Source: Hamiltosporidium tvaerminnensis (Eukaryota > Microsporidia > Dubosqiidae). Taken from it: DNA of 64,000 nucleotides. Below are positions 45,467-56,785 of the stretch, one piece after another; the stretch's first letter is position 1, and each line of letters starts with the position of its first letter. The notes under the pieces were generated by a model, which saw only the letters and a program-made list of their open reading frames with translations, made no database searches and was not told where the DNA came from. The stretch spans positions 1,676,501 to 1,740,500 of the forward strand of contig JAKIMF020000001.1 of assembly GCA_022605425.2 (NCBI GenBank), given 5' to 3'. The translations under genes were made by a program, and so were the position numbers.

Positions 45467-46894
45467 TATGGTAAAAATCATACTTTTGATCTATGAAGAG
45501 GAATAAATAAGTCTAAAACATTCCGATTAGAGTTAAAAGAGGCATACTAGATTTAACACATGGTTTTAAAATTCTAAAGTAAACCACATAGTGGATTACG
45601 AATATATTCAATGAACAATAAAGTAGTCAGCAAACTATTACTAAAATGTTCGAATTCCTATTTTGCAAACAAAAAGAGCAATCATGAGTATTTAATCAAT
45701 ATTTAGACGAGAGATGAATCTAAAAACACGTAAAATTGAACAAAAATTAAGTAAAATAATGCAAGCAAATACATTGATCAAAATAAACAAGATTTTTTTA
45801 TTCAGGATAAAGGTAGTTAATAAACAATAATTTTTATTAAAATAGCCGAAAATTTAGTTTATTTATTGCAATGTTTCTTTAAACATATTTTAACTCTATA
45901 ATTGAAATAAAATACAAAGAAAAAATATTTTATGGAAGATTTTTGTGAACCTGTGTTTTTAGAGATAAACAAATTCGAAGTTTATTTGTGAATCATTAAT
46001 ATTTCAAAATTTCTTCTCTTGTCGATTTGATATTAAATTTTCAATAATTCTGACAAAGTATTAATTGTTTTGTTACCAATTAATCGAAGCTTACCTTTAT
46101 ATTTCCGTTAGAGAATTTAAAATAGGCAAAGTAAACATTTCAGATGTATCTTAATTGTTATAGATACAGGGAAATAAATATATTAATCTATTATTCAGTT
46201 AAAAACTGCAAAACTAAAATGTTTAAAAAAGTTATTTTCCCTTTTTATATTTCCTTTATAATTTTTATTTTACCAAAATATCTTTTTTTTAATTATGGCA
46301 AATTTTATGTTGGGCACCAAACATACTTTGATAATAAATTTAGAAATCCAGTGCCTAACTGTATTATATTAATATCTGTTTTTCGTTTAAAATTTCGAAA
46401 AAATACCGTATTTTTATCTTACTATCACTATATAATCTATTGTTCTTATTCTTTTAAGAATTTTCTTTTCATTAAAAAAGTTATTAAAAAATCTACTCTC
46501 TAAATTTTATTGCCTAAAACAAACCGTTTTTTGTAAGTAAATCATTTGGCATAGATTTTTCTTATTCGCATTTTTGCATATAAAGAAGTTTTAAAAAGAG
46601 GAAATATAGCGTAATGGGTGAAGACATGTATTATGTTTATTAATATATTTTAAGTAAATAAGATAATTAAACAGTATTTAGTTTTATTGTTAGTCAAAAT
46701 ATTTAGGGGTTTTGGATCTAATAGGGGTCTAAAATTTTAAATTTTAATTTAGCGTAAAAACCTACTTTTAATTTATGGTTTTTCTTATTTTTCAACCATG
46801 ATTTTCATATGATCTATTCTTACCTATATAAGCCATTACAATGCAAAATTTATAATAATTGTTCAGGAAATAAATAACAGTTTTACGAAATTAA
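45467..46894. other. AT-rich intergenic with a doubtful ORF
   Basis: An ATG frame of 119 codons at 46,144-46,503 is rich in Phe, Tyr, Lys and Ile with one hydrophobic stretch. It has no CCC start signal and no family likeness, so I leave it uncalled. No other gene seen. Confidence 0.45.
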
Positions 46895-47055
46895 TTATAT
46901 TAAATCACGTTCCTTTAGAAATACATATCGATTTTACTTCATTTTGGTAAATAAAATTTCTGTTTTTAAATATTTATATTAAATCACGTTGCTTTAGAAA
47001 TACAGATCGATTTTACTTCGTTTTATGAATAAAATTTCGGTTTTTAAATATTTCG
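46895..47055. repeat. Two-copy tandem repeat, 79-bp unit
   Basis: TATTAAATCACGTTCCTTTA at 46,899 is repeated at 46,978 with C to G, followed in both by AGAAATACA-ATCGATTTTACTTC and GTTTTTAAATATTT. It lies just upstream of the UBC4-like gene. Confidence 0.85.
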
Positions 47056-47166
47056 TGTTTCGTATTTTATTTTTTTAAAAATTTGAATATCTAAACAAAA
47101 TTTCTTTTTCTAAAAAGGCTTTCTAATTTTTTAGTCATTTTTTTAAAAAAAAAAACAAAATAATAA

Positions 47167-47676
<510 letters not shown>

Positions 47677-48013
47677 TTTATGTTATAATTATTAAAAAAT
47701 TTATTCGTCATCACAATACAAATGTTTCTTAATTTTTTGCACCCTTATGTTAACTTTTTAAATATTTGTTAAAAAATTATCAACAGTTTATTCTTGCAAT
47801 TCATTTTTCGTATTTTTGATCCGTTTTATTTTTCAGTTTTGTTTCGATTGTTATTTAGATTAAGAAATTTTGTTTAATTAAATAATTCTAAAGGGTTTCC
47901 TATTTTTAATTGTTTTCCCTTAAAAATATCTGCATACTCGAAAATATGAAAAATATTGATTTAAGAAACAATACAAAATTTAAAATTTTAATAAGAAAAT
48001 ATTTTTTTAATTT
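47677..48013. other. AT-rich spacer between convergent genes
   Basis: Separates the 3' ends of the E2 gene and the cytochrome b5 gene; nothing else seen. Confidence 0.6.
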
Positions 48014-48427
48014 TTATTTGTAAAAAAACAAAAGGTAACAAATCACTGGTATTAGAATAAATCCAACACCAAAAACAAATATTTTTTTACCAAAATAAAA
48101 AAAGTCTCTTTCGATTTCGTTAGATATTATTTGATTTTCAACCACCTGATCTGTATCACTACCTTCATTCTCATCGTTTTGACTATCTGTATCAAGTATA
48201 CCAATTTCATATTCTTTCATCATTTCCTTACTTCTATCAGAATGCCCAATACATTCAAATATTTCTGTTGCATCTTGTCCTTTATGTTGTATAAGAATTT
48301 CTTCGCCACCAGGATGCTAATTAGTAAATAAACTTACTTTTGATAGAAAATCATCTATTTGGTATACACGGTTGTGTATCACAATATAACCATTTTTAAT
48401 TATTTCTTTCCATTTTATTTTTCTCAT
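48014..48427 (-). CDS. CYB5: Cytochrome b5, tail-anchored, spliced
   Basis: Two exons (48,338-48,427 and 48,014-48,316) joined across a 21-nt intron give 130 aa. The heme domain reads KWKEIIKNGYIVIHNRVYQI, DDFLSK, then HPGGEEILIQHKGQDATEIF and GHSDRSKEMMKEYEIGIL. The heme-ligand histidines are H31 (HPGG) and H55 (GHSD), 24 residues apart exactly as in cytochrome b5. An acidic linker (DENEGSDTD) and a C-terminal hydrophobic helix (KIFVFGVGFILIPVICYLLFF) fit the ER-anchored microsomal form, which supplies electrons to lipid desaturases and similar enzymes. Start: the ATG 3 bases after ACCC. The exon junction falls exactly between LSK and HPGG. Without splicing only the second half would look open, which hides the gene. 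Confidence 0.93.
48317..48337 (-). other. Spliceosomal intron, 21 nt, in cytochrome b5
   Basis: Begins GTAAGTTTAT and ends ACTAATTAG. Its length is a multiple of three, but the final codon in frame is TAG, so unspliced RNA would terminate. The CTAAT element is fused to the 3' splice site, as in the eL42 intron. Confidence 0.92.
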
Positions 48428-49001
48428 AAAGGGTGCTTTTTTCAGATTAATTTCTATCCAAATTACAGAGTTTATTTTTTTTATCATGTAATATTACATA
48501 TTCCATTATTAGTTTTAGAATAAAATAATATATTATATAAAAAACCATACCATTTAAGTTTAAGAAATTTGCCTTCTATATTTCTTTTATGAAATTATAT
48601 TTGAATTGATATGAAATTATGTAAATATATTATTATAAGGTATACTGAAATGAAAAACAAAACTAACAATGGTAGATGCAAGCTTCTGTAAAAATTGTTT
48701 GTGTAATTAAACAAAGTATCAATTAATTAAACAGAAAGGTAAGAATATCCAAAGATATAGCACTTTATAGATTTTTTCTACAAATAATAGGACTTAGTTA
48801 AATTTATGAATAAAATAAGTTTACAACAAAACGAGGCAATCTAAAACTATCATAATATAAAATTAATAAAGTATCATATAACATAATCCTGGAATTTTTC
48901 AATGAATCATTGTTGCTTGTACTACTTTATTATATATCATAGTAACAGATTTATAACACAAGAACTAAAATACCTAAATTAATTTCTGGTGTTATTTATA
49001 G
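48428..49001. other. AT-rich intergenic
   Basis: Nothing recognised. Confidence 0.55.
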
Positions 49002-49716
49002 TTTATTTAAAAATATCAAATGGTTTTTTAACGGGGCAAGTTTTAGATTGTTTTCATGACATTAACGTAGTTCTATGTTTATCATAAAAAATTGCTTCCC
49101 CAACACACTATCGGTACCTCACCAAACTTACATCTCAAAGCCTTTCATCTAAGAGTTGTCTAAAATCAAAATTATCTGTGAGTGCGTTGCCTGGTGACCT
49201 TAATGCCTGTCGCATGAAGTGTGACCTTAGATCGAAACCTACAGTTTGTATCTTCAAAACTATGCAGAATTCTCTCTGACTGTGCACTTTTCGAAGAATA
49301 AACTTCTAGGTAGGATATATCTTGGCGACGTACATGAGGGGCACCAAGACCGTGAAATCTCATACCAACATATACCCACTATTTAGTTTTCCTGGATTTA
49401 AAAGGTTTTGCTTTTGTATCTATCAAGCGCCAGGTCTCCTAAATCGAGTAAACAAGGCTAGTTTTTCATGCTTTTAAATAGAAATCAGCTAAGAGTTCGG
49501 CAGAGGTATGTGATCTAGGGACATAAAAATTTACAAAATAAAGTTTTGAAAAAGTTATGTCGTTTCTTAGACTTTCTTCTCCCATACAAATCTCCATTGA
49601 ACAACCGAAGATTTAGTGGGGGTGTAATCTCTCCCAAAACCAAAATAATGATTTAATACAGCCATTTAACCTACTCATTACCAAGAGAAATTTTTTTTAT
49701 GTGATTATCTTCTCTA
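49002..49716 (-). repeat. Element A, copy 4 (old, diverged)
   Basis: Same extent and order as copies 1 and 3 (GGCAAGTTTTAGATTG...CATGACATTAACGTAGTTC...ACAACCGAAGATTTAGTGGG...TATGTGATTATCTTCTC) but with frequent substitutions. It shows the family has been in this genome through at least two periods. Confidence 0.75.
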
Positions 49717-51158
49717 ACATATACTATTAAGAAAAATTAATCTCCATCAATCGCGAATCATAGAAAAAGATTATATGGAAAGTTGTCATTCGAAATTCCC
49801 AAAAGGGATAATAATTCTTATACTATAGATAATAAATATAATAGTGCTTTTTTGGTTTTAAACATAAATCGAAAGAATAAAAAACAAACTGTATATGTAC
49901 ATGACTCATTTGATATTAGAATATAACCAAGTTTGGTCAAGATGGCTAACTAACAATAGAGAAAATATAACCCAAAATCTTAGTGTCAAGGATAGTCTCT
50001 CTTAAGTATTTTTTAATAGACTTGAATTAAAGTGTATATATGTCAGAATTTTCGACGAGTAAACAACAGAAGAAAATATATCAAAATTTTTTTACTTCAG
50101 CTCTCAGAAGAGTGCTGTCGAGTTTAGAGCAATCTGCAAGTAACAAAACAATAAAAGACATGAAAACAATATTGCGGAAATTCAAAACAGTCTCTTAACG
50201 CTTAAAATGTATCAAACAGAATATCGAAGATCGATTAATTTATCAAAATTTGTTTTAAATGTGAAAAATATATTACAGGAAAATGTACATTAGCGATTTT
50301 CCCTATATGTAAAAATTTAAAGAGTATAAAATAAAAAAATTGAGTCTACTTTTTATTTGTCCTTTTTATATAAACTAATCGTCGTTATATTGCTTTATTA
50401 AAGTACAATTACCTTTTAAACTTCATTCCTAATATTTAATTCCATGTATTGAATCATAACGTAAAAATATCGATAGCTTTGAACGATTACAAAATAAATG
50501 AATGTAGAATAAATATTTCTGTGTACAGTCTTGGCTATGAACTGCTTTTTGGGAGATTTTTCGTATACTTAAATCATTTCTAAAGATTTTAAAATTTCAT
50601 CCAACATCATGTCACTTTTATATCTCACCGGAACCAATGATTTTTAAGAAAATTTTGTGCAATGCTTGCAAAATTTTAAACATTAGTCCTCGGTGATTTT
50701 TTTATGCAAATACACTACATTCAAATACAGATCAAACTCTTAATTAGTTGATTTAAAAATCTAAAAAAATTCTTTTGTTTCTAAGTTAGATTATACATCT
50801 TTAATTTAATTTTATATTTAATATCATATCAAAAAAAACTTAGTTATCTTTATAAAACAATATAACACTAAATATAATTCTTATTAATTAAAAATTTTAC
50901 AAAAATTTTTTGAAGTCTAAAGTATCAAATCAGAACAGAAGCTCAGACGCTCGAAATTCTAAAAAAAATTATTTTGAATATTAGAATTGGTAGTAATAAA
51001 TAAAAAATATTTATTTCAAATGTACCAAATTAGATTTAGAAATGGCAATAATAAAATTACATTTTCGGTAAATATATTTAATTTTTTGAAGATATAAGAG
51101 TTTTGTTTCAAATGAAGAATAGAATCTTCAAATAAATTAAGAAACGTAAAAATTTTAA
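49717..51158. other. Intergenic with a possible broken small ORF
   Basis: At 50,040-50,198 an ATG frame of 52 codons (SEFSTSKQQKKIYQNFF...) ends early. A second frame overlapping it and running to the stop at about 50,294 continues with a similar helical character (IAEIQNSLLTLKMYQTEYRR...). This could be a frameshifted small gene or chance; no family recognised. The remainder is AT-rich. Confidence 0.4.
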
Positions 51159-53447
51159 TTAAGATCCACAACTATCACAAGGCTCTCCAATCTTACAAGA
51201 CTGTTTTGATTCGTTAATCATTTCTTCATCGACTGTAAACTTCGTGGCCGAAGAAATTGGCTTGGTTCTCAAATAATACATTCCTGTTTTTAAACCATTT
51301 TCCCATCCAAAGAAATGCATGCTAGTCAATTTTCCATAAGTTGCCATGGGTATGAATAAATTTAACGATTGAGATTGATCAATAAACGGAGATCTCTCAA
51401 TAGCCATAGTTAATACAGTTTTCATTTTTATTTCCCAAACTATTTTGTAGAGTTTTTTAAGATTTTCCGGAATCGGTAAATTCTGCACCGATCCTTCGTT
51501 TTGTAGCAAAGAATTTTTCATTTCATAATTCCATAAATTCAAATCAATTAAATCCTTTAATAAATATGAATTAACAACCTGAAATTCCCCTGCTAATGTT
51601 CGTCTGGTATAAATATTAGAAGTAAATGGTTCAAAGCACTCATTGAATCCCAAAATTTGTGATGTACTAGCAGTAGGCATCGGAGCTATTAGCAATGAAT
51701 TTCTCACTCCAAATTTAGAAATTTTATTTCGTAACGAATCCCAATCCCAATTTGTAGGTTTTATATTCCAAAAATCGAATTGTAAAATACCTTGGCTAAT
51801 CGGACTACCTTCGTAACTTGGATAGTGACCTTCCTTCTCACTTATCTCACATGAAGATGTCAATGCAGCAAAATATATTGTTTCAAATATTTTTTTATTA
51901 AGTTCTCTAGCTTCTTCACTTTCAAATGGATATCTTAATATTGCGAACGTATCAGCCAGGCCTTGAACACCGATACCAATCGGGCGATGTCTAAGATTAG
52001 AAGTTCTTGCTTCTTCCACTGGATAATAATTCTTATCAATGATTTTATTGAGATTTTTAACAATTATTTTTGTAATTTTTATCAACAACTCAAAATCAAA
52101 AGCACCATTAACTATGAATGATGGAAGAGCAATTGAAGCAAGATTACAGACAGCTATTTCATCTTCACTTGTATATTCCACTATTTCAGTACATAAATTT
52201 GAACATTTAATTATTCCCACATTTTTTTGATTACTTCTTTTATTAATTGTGTCTTTATAAAGCATATAAGGATTTCCGGTTTCAATTTGTGCCTCGATTA
52301 TTGCTCTCCAAAGCACTTGCGCATGTATTTTTTCTTTCGCTCGTCCTTCTTCTTCAAACTTACAATAAATTTTTTCAAATTCGTCTCCATAAACATCTTC
52401 TAATCCAAGAACATCGTTTGGGCAAAACAGAGACCATTGCTCATCGTTTTTAACTCGTTTCATAAACAAGTCCGGTATCCAAAGCCCCAGAAACAAATCC
52501 CGTGTTCTATGTTCATCTTTTCCCGTATTTTTTCTCAAATCTAAAAATGCAAATATATCAGCATGCCATGGTTCTAAATATATAGCCAACGTCCCGGGTC
52601 TTTTGTTTCCACCCTGATCGACATATTTAGCTGTTGAATCGAATACCTTCAGCATAGGAACTATACCATTGGATGTTCCTCCCGTTCCTTTAATTCTCGA
52701 ATCCTTAGATCTAATTTTATGGATGTGCATTCCAAGTCCACCAGCATTTTTAGAAATCAAAGCACACTGTTTTACAGTATTGAATATTCCTTCGATAGAA
52801 TCACTCTGCATAGAAAGAAGGTAACAACTGGACATCTGTGGTCTAGTTGTTCCTGCATTAAAGAGTGTTGGTGTAGCGTGTATAAAATACTTTTGTGACA
52901 TAAAATTATAAGTCTCAAATGCAGATTCAATATCATCAGAATGTATCTGCAAAGCAACTCTCATAAATAAATCTTGTGGTCGCTCAACCAATCTATCGGT
53001 TTTTAATAAATATGTTTTTTCTAAGGTTTTATACCCAAAATAATTTATCAAATAATCTCTTTCATAATTAATAATCTCATCAATTTTTGGTTTATACTTC
53101 AAAGTTAAGTCAAGAAAATCTTTTGAAATATTTATATCATTTTTATAAAGAAATTCAATTTTCTCACTAAAAGTATTAAAGGTCTGTTTGTGCAAATTTG
53201 AAATACAAATTCTTGAAGCTAAAGTTTGATACTGTGGATGCACTGAAGTAAGAGATGCACACATTTGTGCAGTGAACTCATCAATTTCGGATGTTTTTAT
53301 ATTAGTACACAGACCAGAAGATACTTTACTTACAAGTTCCTCAATGTTTATATGTATTGGTTCATTTTTTAGTTGAGATAATATTCTTCTTTCTATTTTA
53401 GAAATATCTATATTTTCTAACTTTCCGTTACGTTTTTGAACTTTCAT
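51159..53447 (-). CDS. RNR1: Ribonucleoside-diphosphate reductase large subunit
   Basis: A 762-aa class Ia ribonucleotide reductase R1, which makes dNDPs from NDPs. I start it at the ATG at 53,447, preceded by ACCC; the frame is open 15 codons further but the extra residues are not homologous. Domains: an N-terminal ATP cone (VQKRNGKLENIDISKIERR), then the catalytic barrel. Visible residues are C208 (TRPQMSSC) and C434 (DEIAVC) of the redox pair, and N417-x-C419-x-E421 (SNLCTEIVE) of the radical site. MPTASTSQILGFNECFEPFTS is the phosphate-binding and radical-path region, and C757/C760 form the C-terminal swivel pair (CDSCGS). All key residues are present, so it should be active with an R2 subunit encoded elsewhere. 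Confidence 0.96.
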   Translation of the reverse strand: MKVQKRNGKLENIDISKIERRILSQLKNEPIHINIEELVSKVSSGLCTNIKTSEIDEFTAQMCASLTSVHPQYQTLASRICISNLHKQTFNTFSEKIEFLYKNDINISKDFLDLTLKYKPKIDEIINYERDYLINYFGYKTLEKTYLLKTDRLVERPQDLFMRVALQIHSDDIESAFETYNFMSQKYFIHATPTLFNAGTTRPQMSSCYLLSMQSDSIEGIFNTVKQCALISKNAGGLGMHIHKIRSKDSRIKGTGGTSNGIVPMLKVFDSTAKYVDQGGNKRPGTLAIYLEPWHADIFAFLDLRKNTGKDEHRTRDLFLGLWIPDLFMKRVKNDEQWSLFCPNDVLGLEDVYGDEFEKIYCKFEEEGRAKEKIHAQVLWRAIIEAQIETGNPYMLYKDTINKRSNQKNVGIIKCSNLCTEIVEYTSEDEIAVCNLASIALPSFIVNGAFDFELLIKITKIIVKNLNKIIDKNYYPVEEARTSNLRHRPIGIGVQGLADTFAILRYPFESEEARELNKKIFETIYFAALTSSCEISEKEGHYPSYEGSPISQGILQFDFWNIKPTNWDWDSLRNKISKFGVRNSLLIAPMPTASTSQILGFNECFEPFTSNIYTRRTLAGEFQVVNSYLLKDLIDLNLWNYEMKNSLLQNEGSVQNLPIPENLKKLYKIVWEIKMKTVLTMAIERSPFIDQSQSLNLFIPMATYGKLTSMHFFGWENGLKTGMYYLRTKPISSATKFTVDEEMINESKQSCKIGEPCDSCGS

Positions 53448-55189
53448 TTTGGGTATCAAAAAAAGATTTTTTAAAAATTTAAAAAAAATCAATTATAAGT
53501 TATCTACAATAAAATTTCATTCAAATATTTTTATCAAGTTTTTGAGTTTATTTTGACAAGAAACAATTACACATGTGAGAACATAAGTTACAATAACTAA
53601 ATATACTATATTTAACCATAATATAATGTGGTGAATTATCTACATCTTAAGAAAGCTACACATATAGCATACTTTAAATAAATAATATTTGAAAAAAAAA
53701 TTTAGAAAATAAATGAAAGAAATCAAATTTGCTTTTATTTGATTTAATAATCAAAAGTGTAGGAATTTTTTTATTTTTTTGTCAAATACATTGCATAAAG
53801 TACAAGAGTAGAACACGAAGAAAAAGGCATAAAGAAATTTTAAAGCGTCAAATATAATAGATTGTTGATATTATATAGAAATTTATGTATTTTTATTTAA
53901 AATGCAACTGAATTTATATATTCATAGATTATATTTTTGCATGTAAAATCATTTTTTATGTACACCTTTAACGATAAACTATAAATAAAAAGAAAGAAAC
54001 AAAAGTATAATTCTTCGGATTTTGTATCGACTTATGCGAGGCAAATAATATAGTGGAAGTAATTTCCAGGTCGAAACAAAAATCTATGCGCTTCTGTACG
54101 TTCTTTAATATTAATTTACAGGCTTCATTAAGAAATGAAAAATAATCCCGAAGAAACCATATATAAAATTATGTATTTTTGCTAAGTATTCCGATGATTT
54201 TTAGTTCAATAACCAAAAAAAGTAGACAAATTTTTAGAATGTGTCGAAAATAGAGAGCAGGAATCTAGAAAAGCAGGTCATTTTTGGTTAAATTGAAACA
54301 AAGCATATTTTTAGTCGGGTAATCAAAAAAAAATATTCCTTTACTTACAGGTCAAGATATATCGTTTTAAAACAATTTACTTTTTGAAATATATATAAAT
54401 TCTGTTAATAAATTCTCATGATGCCTATGCTGAAATAAAGGAAGAGATAAAGCATACTTTGACTCACTTGAATTTATAAGTCTAAAATTTAAAGAATAAG
54501 AAGCAAAAATACACGGTTTGGCCTTAAATCTATACCAATGAACAATGATGAAAATTAGAATCTGAAAGAGTGCGATTAAGCAAGGCTAGCACTGCGGACC
54601 CGAAGATTTTAGTATAAATCGATTGAACAAAAACCATTTTCTAGACCAGTTGCGATATCGTAAAAACCTTATACTTTGAATTATTTTCCAATCCTGGTTT
54701 GTTCTCTGAAGTAAAAAGAGCTTGGGTTCGACGACTAGATCACTTTGAAAGAATATCAAACATCAAAGGAAAAAAATAAGGGACTTTCAAGAATGAAGGT
54801 GAAATGGGCTCTGGTCAGTAAATAATGTTTGAGTTTGATAATGTAAAAATTTTATATCTGTAGACTCGGTAAGTCGAATGAGAAAAAACAGCTTATTGAT
54901 GATGCATCAAGAAGAAGATGATAAATAGGCTCTGTTTTTAATAACAATGGTGTTATTTGGCGAGTAAATAAACTCTTTTTACATGTTAAGAGATAATTCA
55001 AAACTTACAGAATAAAGTGAAATTGAAAATATAGAATGTTCAGACTTAAAGAATGAATTAATATAATATTGGCATATTATCTGTTGCCTATTATATATAA
55101 TTTAAAATCAAATTAATTCAAAATAGAGGCTTATCATAACAAGTTAGCAAAAATTGTAAAATTATTGTAGAAATATTAATATTAAGAAA
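53448..55189. other. Intergenic, partly old repeat DNA
   Basis: 53.45-54.0 kb is AT-rich. 54.0-55.0 kb is less AT-rich and has broken coding-like pieces, probably the decayed remains of mobile elements upstream of the LINE, but no domain can be named. Confidence 0.4.
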
Positions 55190-56770
55190 TAATAGAAGAT
55201 AGCAAAGGAATCCAACACATAGCTCATTTGAAGAAGTACAAAGAAAACTTATATCAAGAGTTGAAAGACTTTGTCACACTAGATTAAACGCAAAAAATTT
55301 ATTTTCTGCAATTAATCAACATATGATATCGTTAATCAACTATCACATAAGAGTACTTCGACGTGAACCGGCTAACTTCTCTAAGTTAGATGATGCAGTG
55401 CGTGCGGTATTAGTGAAGAATAAGATACATCTCCGCCTAGGATGTAAAGAGCGCCAATATCTTCCTAGAACAGAACTTGGAAGAGACCTAAATAGTGTTG
55501 AGTTGCGAAGCGAACATATGCTTCTACAACTCTTGGATCGTCTTGAAAAAAGTAAAGAAATATCAACTAGACGAGCAGCAATCCTCAAGGTAGAGAATAA
55601 TAATAAAACCAATCTTGCCCTAATAAAAGGCTTCTTCAAAGTAAAGTACAGGTTGGTAGAAGAAGTCACTAAGAAAAGTTTAGAAGAAGCTCAACTTGCA
55701 AAACTATATAACGAAATAGAAAAACGAAAACTCCATTCAAAGTTATATAATGCAAGAAAAAATGAACTTGTGAATGTTAGTGACTCTTCAAGATGGTTAA
55801 AGAGAGGAAATATTAGGCCACGAAATGAAGCTGTGTTCTGCTATATACAGGATAGAAATGTATTTTGGGAGCAGATGGTATGTGTCAACATTGCAATAAA
55901 TCTGGTAAGACTGTAGATTATCTAGCAACACGATGTGAAAAAATGCTAGGTCATGACTACACCAGACCTCATAATGAAGTGGTTAGATGCCATCACTTAC
56001 TTCTCCTAAATAGATATAAGTTTAAGTCTTCAAAACGAATTAGGAGTCACTCAGTTCAAAAAATTCTTGATAATGAGTATGCAGAGATAAGAGTGGACAC
56101 CAGAATAAAAACTGATGTTAAAATTCGGAATAACAGACCCGAAATATTTATTTTAGATAAGAAAAATAATAAGATAACACTCATTGAAGTAGGAATCACT
56201 TTTCAAGATTCACTTCAAATAGTTGAAACTGAAAAACTTAGGAAGTATGACCTGTTAGCCAATGAGTTGGGTCTTATTTATAAGTGTAGTGTTGAGATAA
56301 TCCCTTATGTGATGACCTGGGACGGTATTGTGACAAAATACCATAAATCTCATCTTAAAAGACTAGAAATACCTATGAATGTAGAGGCATACATTCAGTA
56401 TATAGTACTTAAGAAGACAGTCGAAACAATTTCCTTTGATCGACGAAGAGGACTTGAGTCAGGACTAAATGCCGAAGAGAGCTGGGAGAGAGCGTCAATG
56501 GGTGTTATTATGAGATCAGAGATGCATGAGGAACCAACACCCCCTTTAAAAGGAGAGAAGAGAGAGGAAGATGGTGTTAAAATTTTAAAACCAAAAAATA
56601 AAACACCCCCTATTTCACAAGGAGGAACCACTTTAGAGGAACCGACCAATAACATAAATGAAGAGTCGGATTTGGAAGAAGAGACAATAGTGGTTAAAGA
56701 GGTAGAAGAAAATACATAAAAAATGGCAAAAATATTTTAACCCAGAATTTTATTAAATAAATAAATACTT
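55190..56770 (+). mobile_element. Non-LTR retrotransposon with restriction-like endonuclease, 5'-truncated
   Basis: Best copy of the family. It lacks the RT domain and begins in the post-RT (thumb) region, so it is 5'-truncated. It then encodes a helical connector, a zinc-knuckle, a restriction-like endonuclease and a charged C-terminus, and ends TTATTAAATAA. Other copies: 34,351-34,500 (+), 38,935-39,700 (-) and the older one at 56,786-57,985 (+). The order knuckle-then-endonuclease after the RT marks the R2/R4/NeSL/CRE-type LINEs rather than APE-type ones. Confidence 0.82.
55209..56719 (+). pseudogene. LINE C-terminal polyprotein, one frameshift
   Basis: Two overlapping frames, 55,323-55,916 and 55,865-56,719, belong to one protein. 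The first holds the connector (LEEVQRKLISRVERL upstream of its first ATG, HIRVLRREPANFSKL, KERQYLPRTELGRDL). The second holds a CCHH-type knuckle (MCQHCNKSGKTVDYLATRC with H30 and H36) and a PD-(D/E)xK-like nuclease (NNRPEIFILDKKNNKITLIE, then ETEKLRKYDLL), followed by KKTVETISFDRRRGL and an acidic tail. A single-base loss near 55,868 breaks the frame between connector and knuckle. Otherwise the frames are intact, so the copy is young. Confidence 0.8.
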
Positions 56771-56785
56771 TTTCTACTATTAGAT

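Noticed and set aside
46144-46503. 119-codon frame rich in Phe, Tyr and Lys
   Set aside because: No CCC tract, no recognisable domain, composition as expected for chance frames in AT-rich DNA; kept only as a note.
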